NCBI GenBank assembly: GCA_003565735.1
Contig: PXBB01000163.1
Coordinates: 1 to 41,837 of the forward strand
DNA: 41,837 nt
Direction of reading: 5' to 3'
Source: Bacteroidales bacterium
GTDB lineage: Bacteria > Bacteroidota > Bacteroidia > Bacteroidales > PXBB01
Shown in pieces: positions 24,008-32,019 of this stretch. The notes beneath the pieces were generated by a model. That model saw only the letters and a list, made by a program, of their open reading frames with translations, was not told the origin of the DNA and did not search any database. Numbering within the stretch: position 1 is the first letter of the stretch; every line of letters begins with the position of its first letter. A program made the translations under genes and the position numbers.

Positions 24008-25846
24008 ATGTGTGGCATAGTTGCTTATATAGGTCAAAAACAAGCGTTTCCAATACTTATTAAGGGGCTTTACCGCCTTGAGTACAGAGGCTATGACAGC
24101 GCCGGGATAGCATTGTTGAATAACAATCTTAAAGTTTATAAAACCAAAGGAAAAGTTTCCGACTTGGAAAACCATATTATCAATCAAAACATCAATGGCA
24201 ATATTGGCATTGCTCATACACGATGGGCTACTCATGGAGAACCAAATGACTTAAACGCACATCCGCACTTATCTCCTTCGGGTAATATTGCAATGATTCA
24301 TAATGGCATCATAGAAAACTATAGTGCCTTAAAAGAGGAACTTATTAACAGGGGCTATGAGTTTAGAAGCGAAACAGATACCGAAGTACTCATCCACCTT
24401 ATTGAAGACATTCAAATAAATGAAAAAGTTCCTTTGGATGAGGCATTACGAATAGCACTTACTCAGGTTGTTGGAGCTTATGCACTGGTACTTATAGCCA
24501 ACGATGACCCCGACAAGCTTATTTTGGCCAAGAAAGGCAGCCCACTTGTAGTAGGCATAGGCGACGGTGAATTTTTTGCTGCTTCAGATGCATCACCTAT
24601 AGTAGAATATACACGAGATGTTGTTTATCTGGAGGACGAAGAAATAGCCATTATACCACGCCACGGCGACCTCAAGTTAAGCAATATCAAAAACGAGATA
24701 AAAACACCTTACCTGCAAAAATTAGAAATGCAGCTTAACGAAATAGAAAAAAGTGGCTATCCTCACTTTATGCTTAAAGAGATTTTTGAACAACCACGAT
24801 CTATAAAAGACAGCATGCGTGGTCGGCTAAACGCCAGACAGGGCATTGTTAACCTAGGTGGTATTGTTGAATATGAACAAAAGATAGTCAATGCCAAACG
24901 GATTATTATAGTAGCATGTGGCACTTCATGGCATGCCGGCCTTGTAGGCGAGTATATTTTTGAAGAGCTTGCACGTGTTCCGGTTGAAGTAGAATATGCT
25001 TCTGAATTTCGTTACAGAAACCCAATTATTAACGAAAATGATGTCGTCATAGCCATTTCCCAATCAGGTGAAACAGCTGACACACTGGCTGCCATTGAAT
25101 TGGCAAAATCAAAAGGAGCCACGATAATTGGTATTTGTAATGTCGTGGGCTCCAGTATTGCAAGAGTAACACATGCCGGCTCTTACACTCATGCCGGACC
25201 AGAAATTGGCGTGGCATCAACAAAAGCATTCACAGCTCAGGTTACTTTGTTAGCCTTAATGGCTCTGCATATTGCAAACCATAAAGGCAGTTTATCTAAG
25301 AGAGAATTCCGCAGACTCACATTTGAACTTGAAGCCATCCCTAAAAAAGTAGAACAAACACTCAACTCAAATAAACTGATAAAAGAAATCTCAGAGAAAT
25401 TTAAAGATGCACGAAATTTTTTATACCTTGGAAGAGGCATTAACTTCCCTGTTGCTTTAGAAGGCGCACTAAAGCTTAAAGAGATTTCTTACATTCATGC
25501 GGAGGGCTATCCTGCAGCAGAGATGAAACATGGCCCCATTGCTCTTATTGATGAAGAAATGCCGGTAGTTGTTATTGCTACTAATAAAGGAACCTACGAA
25601 AAAGTAGTAAGCAACATACAAGAAGTTAAAGCACGAAAAGGTGTTATTATTGCTATCGTAACTGAAGGTGATAAAGAAGTACAACAAATTGCCGACTATA
25701 CTATAGAAATACCTGAAACTGATACTATTTATGTCCCCTTACTAGCTACAATTCCATTACAGTTACTGTCTTATCATATTGCAACTTTGAGAGGTTGTAA
25801 TGTCGATCAACCGCGCAACTTAGCTAAATCTGTCACCGTTGAATAA
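24008..25846 (+). CDS. glmS: Glutamine-fructose-6-phosphate aminotransferase
   Basis: The 612-residue enzyme makes glucosamine-6-phosphate, the entry to peptidoglycan and LPS amino sugars. Residues 1 to about 230 are the class II glutaminase with the nucleophile C2 (MCGIVAYIG) and HTRWATHGEPND. Two SIS isomerase domains follow, with ACGTSWHAGLVGEYIFEELA, ISQSGETADTLAAIELAK and GRGINFPVALEGALKLKE. The C-terminal QPRNLAKSVTVE is the standard end. There is no glmS ribozyme in the 11-nt gap upstream, as expected outside Firmicutes. Length is normal. Confidence 0.97.
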   Translation: MCGIVAYIGQKQAFPILIKGLYRLEYRGYDSAGIALLNNNLKVYKTKGKVSDLENHIINQNINGNIGIAHTRWATHGEPNDLNAHPHLSPSGNIAMIHNGIIENYSALKEELINRGYEFRSETDTEVLIHLIEDIQINEKVPLDEALRIALTQVVGAYALVLIANDDPDKLILAKKGSPLVVGIGDGEFFAASDASPIVEYTRDVVYLEDEEIAIIPRHGDLKLSNIKNEIKTPYLQKLEMQLNEIEKSGYPHFMLKEIFEQPRSIKDSMRGRLNARQGIVNLGGIVEYEQKIVNAKRIIIVACGTSWHAGLVGEYIFEELARVPVEVEYASEFRYRNPIINENDVVIAISQSGETADTLAAIELAKSKGATIIGICNVVGSSIARVTHAGSYTHAGPEIGVASTKAFTAQVTLLALMALHIANHKGSLSKREFRRLTFELEAIPKKVEQTLNSNKLIKEISEKFKDARNFLYLGRGINFPVALEGALKLKEISYIHAEGYPAAEMKHGPIALIDEEMPVVVIATNKGTYEKVVSNIQEVKARKGVIIAIVTEGDKEVQQIADYTIEIPETDTIYVPLLATIPLQLLSYHIATLRGCNVDQPRNLAKSVTVE

Positions 25847-25883
25847 AGCCGGTCAGCCCTGCCATTTTTTTTTGTTGTATTAG

Positions 25884-25910
25884 CTAAAAATCCAATTTAG
25901 TGGGTTTTAG
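25884..25910 (+). terminator. Hairpin at the glmS/ChaN convergent junction
   Basis: CTAAAA at 25884-25889 pairs with TTTTAG at 25905-25910, extended by TCC/GGG with one bulged base, around an 8-nt loop. It includes the stop codon of the leftward ChaN-like gene. A run of nine Ts at 25865-25873 after GC-rich bases could end glmS transcription on its own. Neither half is a textbook terminator. Confidence 0.33.
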
Positions 25911-26769
25911 TCATTGAAGCAGGTACACATATGATAAAATCGGCTTTGCCTATGTGCTCTTCGTTAAGTGATTGGACCTCTTGTTGTTCAACAGTTGAAA
26001 TGGTAAGCACCTTAAAATCTTTTTGACTTTGATTTAGGTACCAATAAATACCATCATAAAAATCAGAATGAAAAGCGCCGTGAAAATGTATGAATATCGC
26101 CTCATTTATCATATGCTCTAAAATAAAATATGACATGGTAGCATCTTTAATGGCCTGTGCCTTAGGAAAATTCTCACTGGTTTGATGGCCAGGCATTTGA
26201 GCAGCCATTTCAAGCATTTTACTATATCCCGGCAATTCGGGATCGTAAGCAATAGGTAATGGTGCTATATAATATTTGGCTTCATCAGACAGCTTATCTA
26301 ATCCATCAAATCCATGATGATTAACTATTGAAGCATACCTTCTGGGAATATTAGTTGCAACAAAATTGAGTTCATTGTTTTTGGCAAAGTGTACCAACGG
26401 CTCTATATCGGTACTGTAATTGCGCCACAATTTAGCTTCCGATGTAAAATTACGCGTATTGATTAAACCACTGAGATATTCGTTTAAAATCAATTGGTTG
26501 TCGGATTCAAACATTTCAGCACCCATGATAAGGCGTTTCCCAATACTATTGTATAAATCGCTCGACAACTCCAACTGAAGCCAGTGGCTTATAGCGTTAT
26601 TATGCAATTCCCCAAAAAGAATGATATCATGTTTCAAAGCTTCTTGCAGCATACTTGCATAAGTTGTTTTGTTGCCATCCTTATCATATAAAACATAAGC
26701 TTTCTTATCCTGCGCTAAAAGCGACAAGGAAAAAATAAAAATTAAAAAAGTTAATAGGAATCTGTTCAT
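25897..26769 (-). CDS. ChaN-like haem/iron-binding protein
   Basis: The 290-residue product has a signal peptide (FLLTFLIFIFSLSLLAQ, cleavage near residue 20) and matches the ChaN/DUF399 family: ILFGELHNNAISHWLQLEL (50-68) carries the GE.H motif with H56 and a second histidine, H62. IYWYLNQSQKDFKVLTIST near the end also fits the family. Campylobacter ChaN binds haem at a dimer interface, and related proteins are iron-regulated lipoproteins. There is no lipobox here, so it is probably periplasmic. It reads towards glmS. The 247-nt upstream gap holds an 82-bp palindromic element. Confidence 0.85.
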   Translation of the reverse strand: MNRFLLTFLIFIFSLSLLAQDKKAYVLYDKDGNKTTYASMLQEALKHDIILFGELHNNAISHWLQLELSSDLYNSIGKRLIMGAEMFESDNQLILNEYLSGLINTRNFTSEAKLWRNYSTDIEPLVHFAKNNELNFVATNIPRRYASIVNHHGFDGLDKLSDEAKYYIAPLPIAYDPELPGYSKMLEMAAQMPGHQTSENFPKAQAIKDATMSYFILEHMINEAIFIHFHGAFHSDFYDGIYWYLNQSQKDFKVLTISTVEQQEVQSLNEEHIGKADFIICVPASMTKTH

Positions 26770-26825
26770 AAAAAATAAATTTAAGTTAATAATAATGTTT
26801 AGCCTGTATTATTCATGCTTTTTAA

Positions 26826-26907
26826 TTTTGGTCGGATGCAAGGCGTCGAAAGCCGCCGACATAGTAAACTATTTCAAGGTTTTCGCAACGCAGCAGATGG
26901 CCTAAAG
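26826..26907. repeat. 82-bp imperfect palindromic intergenic element
   Basis: The centre is a perfect palindrome, ATAGTAAACTAT (26861-26872), and imperfect pairing continues outward on both sides: GGCGTCGAAAGCC (26842-26854) against GGTTTTCGCAACGC (26878-26891), then TTTTGGTCGGATGC (26826-26839) against GCAGCAGATGGCCTAAAG (26890-26907). The whole element is symmetrical about 26866.5 and is richer in G+C than the surrounding intergenic DNA. No second copy was seen in the window. It lies between the spoIID-like gene and the ChaN-like gene and could fold into one long stem in RNA. Confidence 0.6.
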
Positions 26908-27016
26908 TAAAAGCACTCGCTAAAAGTAAACAAAATAATGTTTTTAAGAATTTTAATGTTTTGCATTGATAATTAGTCTTATACATTTTTTGTTAACTTT
27001 TTGTGAATAATACAGG

Positions 27017-28183
27017 TTAGGGAAGCAGCTTCATTAAATCCTTATAACTAACCACATAAACATCCCTAAAATAATACTTGATAACCTCATCATAAGTAAA
27101 TCCGTGGTTAATCATTTGCATAGCACCTTCCTGGCATATGCCTACACCATGCCCAAAGCCTCGGCCACGAAAAATGAGCATATCGTCATAAGCAAATATT
27201 GAAAAAAAGGTTGATTTTAAATTCAGGTCGCTTCTGATTTTCTTTAAATGAATATCTGTCAAGTCAACAAAGAAAATTTTTCTGCCATCGTCCTGATTAA
27301 AAGAAAGGGCTTTTTCTACCAGTAAAGAGTCATTAACAGGAAAATTAAAGTTTTCTGACAAGTAATTCAGAAATTTCTCGCGACTAATTTTAAATTCCCA
27401 AAATGCATGTCGCCCACCAAAACAAAAAGTATCAAGCACCCCTTTCATATAAGAAGCCGGCACCGACCAGACATCTTCGGAATTCACGGTATGACCACCG
27501 CAATTGGCATGAAAAGGAGCCGTAATAAAATTTAAGCTGCTGTCAATGATTACAAATGTTTTGGTTTTTTCTGTCATTTGAACTATGTCACTTTTTGAAG
27601 CTGTACCATGAAAAACCTGGCAATGCTCTGTATCACAAACATTGAAGCCATAACGCATATGTCGCTGGAAATTTCTTAGTACATAAGTACGGCTGGCAAC
27701 GGCTTGCATTTTAAAAAACTCATTATTATTCATTATGCCGCCTTCGGCTTGTACAACACCTGCTACGTATTTATCAATATCAACTGTATTGATTAGACGG
27801 ATGCCATTCCTGAAAATGGATATAAAAAGGTTGTCATCATAATTGCGCGAAGGCGCATTGATGGCATGAATAACCCTAAAAGCACTGTTGTTATCGATAG
27901 CTTTAAAATGCAATTGCTTAAAATCATCGTAATCCCTGTCATTAATGTTCAGGCTTAATGAATTATTTTTAATTTCAATCCGACATCTGTCATCTTTACC
28001 TATATTTCGAATCGGCTTGTGTTGTCCATCTGTAATTTGATAAGTACCATCTATAATACGCATCTCAAAAATTCTGAAATGGTATGCTGAATAAATCCTG
28101 ACTTTAATATTTTCCGGGTAAATATTCCTGTTTGCCCATAAAGTCAGCGGCACCCATAAAAAAAGTAAAATTTTTACACCCAT
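27017..28183 (-). CDS. SpoIID/LytB-domain peptidoglycan lytic enzyme
   Basis: With the ATG at 28183 the protein is 388 residues and starts with a signal peptide (MGVKILLFLWVPLTLWA); an in-frame GTG four codons upstream is less likely. The SpoIID core is complete: VDIDKYVAGVVQAEGG with the conserved acidic E, MQAVASRTYVLRN, APFHANCGGHTVNSEDVW, and the late FGHGVGICQEGAMQM. SpoIID enzymes cut denuded glycan strands as lytic transglycosylases in sporulation; Bacteroidetes do not sporulate, so a role in cell-wall remodelling or separation is inferred. It starts 70 nt downstream of sufD and is transcribed in the same direction, possibly in the same transcript. Confidence 0.92.
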   Translation of the reverse strand: MGVKILLFLWVPLTLWANRNIYPENIKVRIYSAYHFRIFEMRIIDGTYQITDGQHKPIRNIGKDDRCRIEIKNNSLSLNINDRDYDDFKQLHFKAIDNNSAFRVIHAINAPSRNYDDNLFISIFRNGIRLINTVDIDKYVAGVVQAEGGIMNNNEFFKMQAVASRTYVLRNFQRHMRYGFNVCDTEHCQVFHGTASKSDIVQMTEKTKTFVIIDSSLNFITAPFHANCGGHTVNSEDVWSVPASYMKGVLDTFCFGGRHAFWEFKISREKFLNYLSENFNFPVNDSLLVEKALSFNQDDGRKIFFVDLTDIHLKKIRSDLNLKSTFFSIFAYDDMLIFRGRGFGHGVGICQEGAMQMINHGFTYDEVIKYYFRDVYVVSYKDLMKLLP

Positions 28184-28253
28184 GATTGAGAACACATAAA
28201 ATCTGTGTAAATATACATAATACTTTACAAGCTCATTTTAAAAAATGCGTAAA

Positions 28254-29642
28254 TCAAACCAAAGGCTTGATATCCATTCTTAGAAAATCCGGTGCTTTCT
28301 CGCTACAATGCAACATACACTGGTCGCAAATAGACAGCTCGCCTTTAAGACGTTTGGTTACCATATTATCTAGTCGTTCTTTTAGAGCATCGATGGCAAT
28401 TGTTTGAACCACCTCCGAGGCAAAAGCATACATAAGTAACATGCGTGCACTGTGTTCACATATCCCACGAGAACGCAAATAGAACATCGCATCAGGGTCA
28501 AGCTGTCCTACAGTAGAACCATGGCTGCACTTTACATCATCAGCATATATTTCCAACTGTGGCTGCGAATAGGCATTAGCCTCATCTGTAAGTAAAATAT
28601 TTTTATTGGTTTGAAAAGCATTGGTTTGTTGCGCATCTTTATCAACAAGAATACGCCCATTAAAAACAGCGCCGGCTTGGTCGTCTATAATACCTTTGTA
28701 CAACTGATTACTAAGACACTGTGGTACAGCATGATGTATAAAAATTTGATTATCGACATGCTGATGTTTATCAACCAAGTATAATCCCTTAAGGTCGGCT
28801 TTAGCCTGGGGTCCATTAAGTTTAACATTGATGTTGTTGCGTATGATGCCTCCGTTTAAAATCAGCGCATTGGCTGCAATAGTGCTGGCCGCCTCCACAT
28901 GGGCATTAATAGTTGTGAGAAGCGTAGAATCTGCATCTTTATTTTGCATTTTGTAGTGATCAACAAAGCTGTTTTCTCCAATGTATATCTCGCTTAACGA
29001 GTTAATCAAGCTTAGTTTGTGTTCGAGAGAATGATCGCAATGAACCAATGTTAACGCGCTGTTATCACCAACAACAAATAGGTTTCTGGGCTGAACAAAA
29101 GCATTATGAGGGGCATCAAGAATATTGATTATTTGAATCGGTTTTTCAACAACGACATTATCAGGAACATAAATAAATATGCCATCTTGCGCAAATGCGG
29201 TGTTAAGTGCCTGCATAGCACTAGAATTGATATCGGTATATTTCCCAAAATGTGCTTGAACAATGTCGGGATAATCCTTAAAGGCCTGATTTAAGCTTCC
29301 AATAATAACGCCATTATCAAGTTTGCTTAAATCTGAGTAACGGCTCAAAAACCAACCATTGTATTGAATTACTGTATATGTATCCATTTCGGGCAATTCA
29401 CACTGAAATATCTTTTCAATGTCAATATGTTTTTTTTCAGGCTCGAAGTAGCACTCAAAATCATGATCCAGCACCTTGCTTAAATCTGTATGTCGCCATT
29501 TTTCCAGTCGGTTATGGGGGAATCCGTTTTTTTGAAAAGCATCAAAAGCGGTTTTTTTAAGCTGCTTCACGTGTTCAGGGAAGCCATCCAGCAATTGATT
29601 CTGATGTGCTCTATAAATGTCGTATATATTTTTTTTCAGCAT
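28254..29642 (-). CDS. sufD: Fe-S cluster assembly protein SufD
   Basis: The 462-residue protein is the SufD scaffold subunit of the SufBC2D complex. The right-handed beta-helix core and the signature KCSHGSTVGQLDPDAMFYL are present; H374 corresponds to the histidine needed for cluster assembly in E. coli SufD. The N-terminus includes NGFPHNRLEKWRHTDL, typical of SufD. After the usual C-terminal helices the protein has an extra tail with C-x2-C-x3-C (CDQCMLHC, about 435-442) and ends PDFLRMDIKPLV. I do not recall such a tail in E. coli SufD. It is the third gene of a sufB-sufC-sufD run; no sufS or sufE is seen here. Confidence 0.94.
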   Translation of the reverse strand: MLKKNIYDIYRAHQNQLLDGFPEHVKQLKKTAFDAFQKNGFPHNRLEKWRHTDLSKVLDHDFECYFEPEKKHIDIEKIFQCELPEMDTYTVIQYNGWFLSRYSDLSKLDNGVIIGSLNQAFKDYPDIVQAHFGKYTDINSSAMQALNTAFAQDGIFIYVPDNVVVEKPIQIINILDAPHNAFVQPRNLFVVGDNSALTLVHCDHSLEHKLSLINSLSEIYIGENSFVDHYKMQNKDADSTLLTTINAHVEAASTIAANALILNGGIIRNNINVKLNGPQAKADLKGLYLVDKHQHVDNQIFIHHAVPQCLSNQLYKGIIDDQAGAVFNGRILVDKDAQQTNAFQTNKNILLTDEANAYSQPQLEIYADDVKCSHGSTVGQLDPDAMFYLRSRGICEHSARMLLMYAFASEVVQTIAIDALKERLDNMVTKRLKGELSICDQCMLHCSEKAPDFLRMDIKPLV

Positions 29643-29675
29643 AGCATTCGACTTATAAATTTAGAATATAAATAA

Positions 29676-30428
29676 TTACATTTCGACTTCTTCTTTAATC
29701 CAATCATAACCCTTCTCTTCAAGCTCAAGGGCCAGTTCCTTTCCTCCTGTTTTCACAATTCGTCCGTCGAAAAGAACATGCACAAAATCGGGGACTATAT
29801 AATCAAGCAAACGTTGGTAATGAGTAATTACCACAGTAGCATTGTCTTTATTTTTAAGGGAGTTGATGCCGTTGGCCACAATACGCAATGCGTCAATATC
29901 TAGTCCTGAGTCGGTTTCATCGAGAATAGCCAATTCGGGCTGTAGTACGGCCATTTGAAAAATTTCATTTTTCTTTTTTTCACCACCGGAAAACCCCTGA
30001 TTAACTGAGCGGCTGGCTAGTGTAGCATGCATTTCAACAATTTTTTTCTTTTCTTTAAGCAAAGTAAGGAATTCCGCCGCTGGCATAGGCTCCAAGCCTT
30101 TGTGTTTTCTGACTTCATTCACCGCGGTTTTTAAAAAATTTGTAATGCTCACACCTGGAATTTCTACAGGATATTGAAACCCTAAAAATATACCTTCGCG
30201 GGCACGTTCCTCCGGAGTATCTTCCAATATGCTTTTGCCTTTGTAAGATATATCGCCCTGAAGCACCTCATAGCCTTCCCTTCCTGCAATTACATTAGCC
30301 AAAGTACTCTTGCCTGAACCGTTTGGCCCCATAATGGCATGTACTTCGCCTGGCTTTACTTCCAGATTGAATTTTTTTAAAATAACCTTATCATCTATAC
30401 TGACTTCTAAATTTTTTATAGTTAACAT
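29676..30428 (-). CDS. sufC: Fe-S cluster assembly ATPase SufC
   Basis: The 250-residue ABC-type ATPase has Walker [10 protein letters not shown] (34-42), the SufC-specific signature [11 protein letters not shown], Walker [17 protein letters not shown] and the H-loop histidine in [13 protein letters not shown]. It powers conformational change of SufB-SufD during cluster building in the cytoplasm and has no membrane partner. It lies 33 nt before sufD and 45 nt after sufB on the same strand. The length is typical. Confidence 0.96.
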   Translation of the reverse strand: MLTIKNLEVSIDDKVILKKFNLEVKPGEVHAIMGPNGSGKSTLANVIAGREGYEVLQGDISYKGKSILEDTPEERAREGIFLGFQYPVEIPGVSITNFLKTAVNEVRKHKGLEPMPAAEFLTLLKEKKKIVEMHATLASRSVNQGFSGGEKKKNEIFQMAVLQPELAILDETDSGLDIDALRIVANGINSLKNKDNATVVITHYQRLLDYIVPDFVHVLFDGRIVKTGGKELALELEEKGYDWIKEEVEM

Positions 30429-30473
30429 ATGAATTTGATTTTTAATGTTTTTGGGTTTATTATTATTTTGGGT

Positions 30474-31922
30474 TTAGCCTACACTATTTTCAAGACTTAT
30501 AGAAAGTAGTTTTTGTGCTTCTACAGCAAATTCCATAGGCAATTTATTGAGTACTTCTTTGGCATATCCATTAACAATAAGAGCAATGGCTTTTTCTGTA
30601 TCTATGCCTCTTTGATTGCAGTAAAACAGCTGGTCTTCCGAAATTTTGGAAGTCGTTGCCTCATGTTCGACCACAGAAGATTTATTATGCACATCAATGT
30701 AGGGAAAGGTATGCGCTCCGCATTTATCACCCAGTAAAAGAGAGTCGCATTGAGTAAAATTGCGGGCATCTAAGGCTCTTTTAGTCATTTTAACAAGTCC
30801 TCTGTAGCTATTTTGACTCTTTCCCGCAGAGATACCTTTTGAAATTATTGTGCTTTTGGTTTTCTTTCCTATATGTATCATTTTAGAGCCTGTATCGGCT
30901 TGTTGATGATTGTTGGTAACAGCCACCGAATAGAACTCTCCAATAGATTCTTCACCAATCAAGACACAACTGGGGTATTTCCATGTTATGGCCGATCCGG
31001 TTTCTACCTGTGTCCACGAAATTTTGGAGCGAAAACCTTTACATAAACCTCTTTTGGTAACAAAATTATAAATACCCCCTTTTCCGTCCTTACCACCAGG
31101 ATACCAATTTTGCACTGTTGAATATTTGACTTCAGCATTATCGTGGGCTATTATCTCAACAACAGCCGCATGAAGTTGGTTTTCATCTCTTTGTGGCGCA
31201 GTACAGCCCTCCATATAACTTACGTAACTGCCTTCTTCAGCAACAATAAGTGTACGTTCGAACTGACCTGTATTGGCAGCATTGATACGAAAATATGTGG
31301 ACAGCTCTATAGGACACTTGACACCTTTTGGAATATAACAAAAAGAACCATCGCTGAAAACAGCTGCATTTAGTGCTGCAAAATAGTTATCTGTATATGG
31401 TACGACCGTTCCCAGATGTTTTTTAATCAAATCAGGATATTCTTTAACAGCCTCGCTGAAAGAGCAAAAAATAATACCTTTCTCAGCCAGTGTGCTTTTA
31501 AATGTTGTAGCTACCGAAACACTATCCATAACAGCATCAACTGCTACACCGGTCAGCATTTTTTGTTCATCTAGTGGTATCCCCAGTTTTTCAAATGTTT
31601 CTAACAGTTCAGGGTCAACTTCATCAAGGCTTTCAAATTGTTTTTTCTTTTTGGGGGCAGCATAGTAAATAATATCCTGATAATCTATCAGGGGGTAGTT
31701 TAAATGTGCCCAGTCAGGTTCTTCCATCGTTTGCCAATGCCTGAAGGCTTTCAGACGAAATTCAAGCATAAAGTCGGGCTCTTTCTTCTTTGCAGAAATT
31801 ATGCGGATGGTTTCTTCTGTCAAGCCTTTTGGAATAGTATCTGTATCAACATTGGTTACAAAACCATACTTGTACTCGTTTTGCGTTACATCAGTTAATA
31901 TTTTATCTGTTTGGTCTTGCAT
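30474..31922 (-). CDS. sufB: Fe-S cluster assembly scaffold SufB
   Basis: The ATG at 31922 gives 482 residues, close to the usual length; an in-frame TTG three codons upstream at 31931 is unlikely. SufB is the main scaffold on which the Fe-S cluster forms. [11 protein letters not shown] contains C401, equivalent to the essential cysteine of E. coli SufB, and [21 protein letters not shown] contains the conserved Glu region. [17 protein letters not shown] and [20 protein letters not shown] are also family hallmarks. It is the first gene of the sufBCD run, with a -7 box 43 nt upstream. Confidence 0.96.
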   Translation of the reverse strand: MQDQTDKILTDVTQNEYKYGFVTNVDTDTIPKGLTEETIRIISAKKKEPDFMLEFRLKAFRHWQTMEEPDWAHLNYPLIDYQDIIYYAAPKKKKQFESLDEVDPELLETFEKLGIPLDEQKMLTGVAVDAVMDSVSVATTFKSTLAEKGIIFCSFSEAVKEYPDLIKKHLGTVVPYTDNYFAALNAAVFSDGSFCYIPKGVKCPIELSTYFRINAANTGQFERTLIVAEEGSYVSYMEGCTAPQRDENQLHAAVVEIIAHDNAEVKYSTVQNWYPGGKDGKGGIYNFVTKRGLCKGFRSKISWTQVETGSAITWKYPSCVLIGEESIGEFYSVAVTNNHQQADTGSKMIHIGKKTKSTIISKGISAGKSQNSYRGLVKMTKRALDARNFTQCDSLLLGDKCGAHTFPYIDVHNKSSVVEHEATTSKISEDQLFYCNQRGIDTEKAIALIVNGYAKEVLNKLPMEFAVEAQKLLSISLENSVG

Positions 31923-31965
31923 GATTAACAAAATTATATTTTTATTTAGATTTATTAAAGTATTG

Positions 31966-31973
31966 CAAAAATA
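31966..31973 (-). promoter_or_regulatory. Candidate -7 box for sufBCD (TATTTTTG)
   Basis: On the minus strand TATTTTTG lies 43 nt upstream of the sufB ATG, within the 97-nt gap to the endonuclease stop. No clear -33 box or IscR-like palindrome was seen. Confidence 0.4.
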
Positions 31974-32019
31974 GAATTTTTTCTTTTAGCCATATAGTTA
32001 AAAATTACAAAAAACATTT

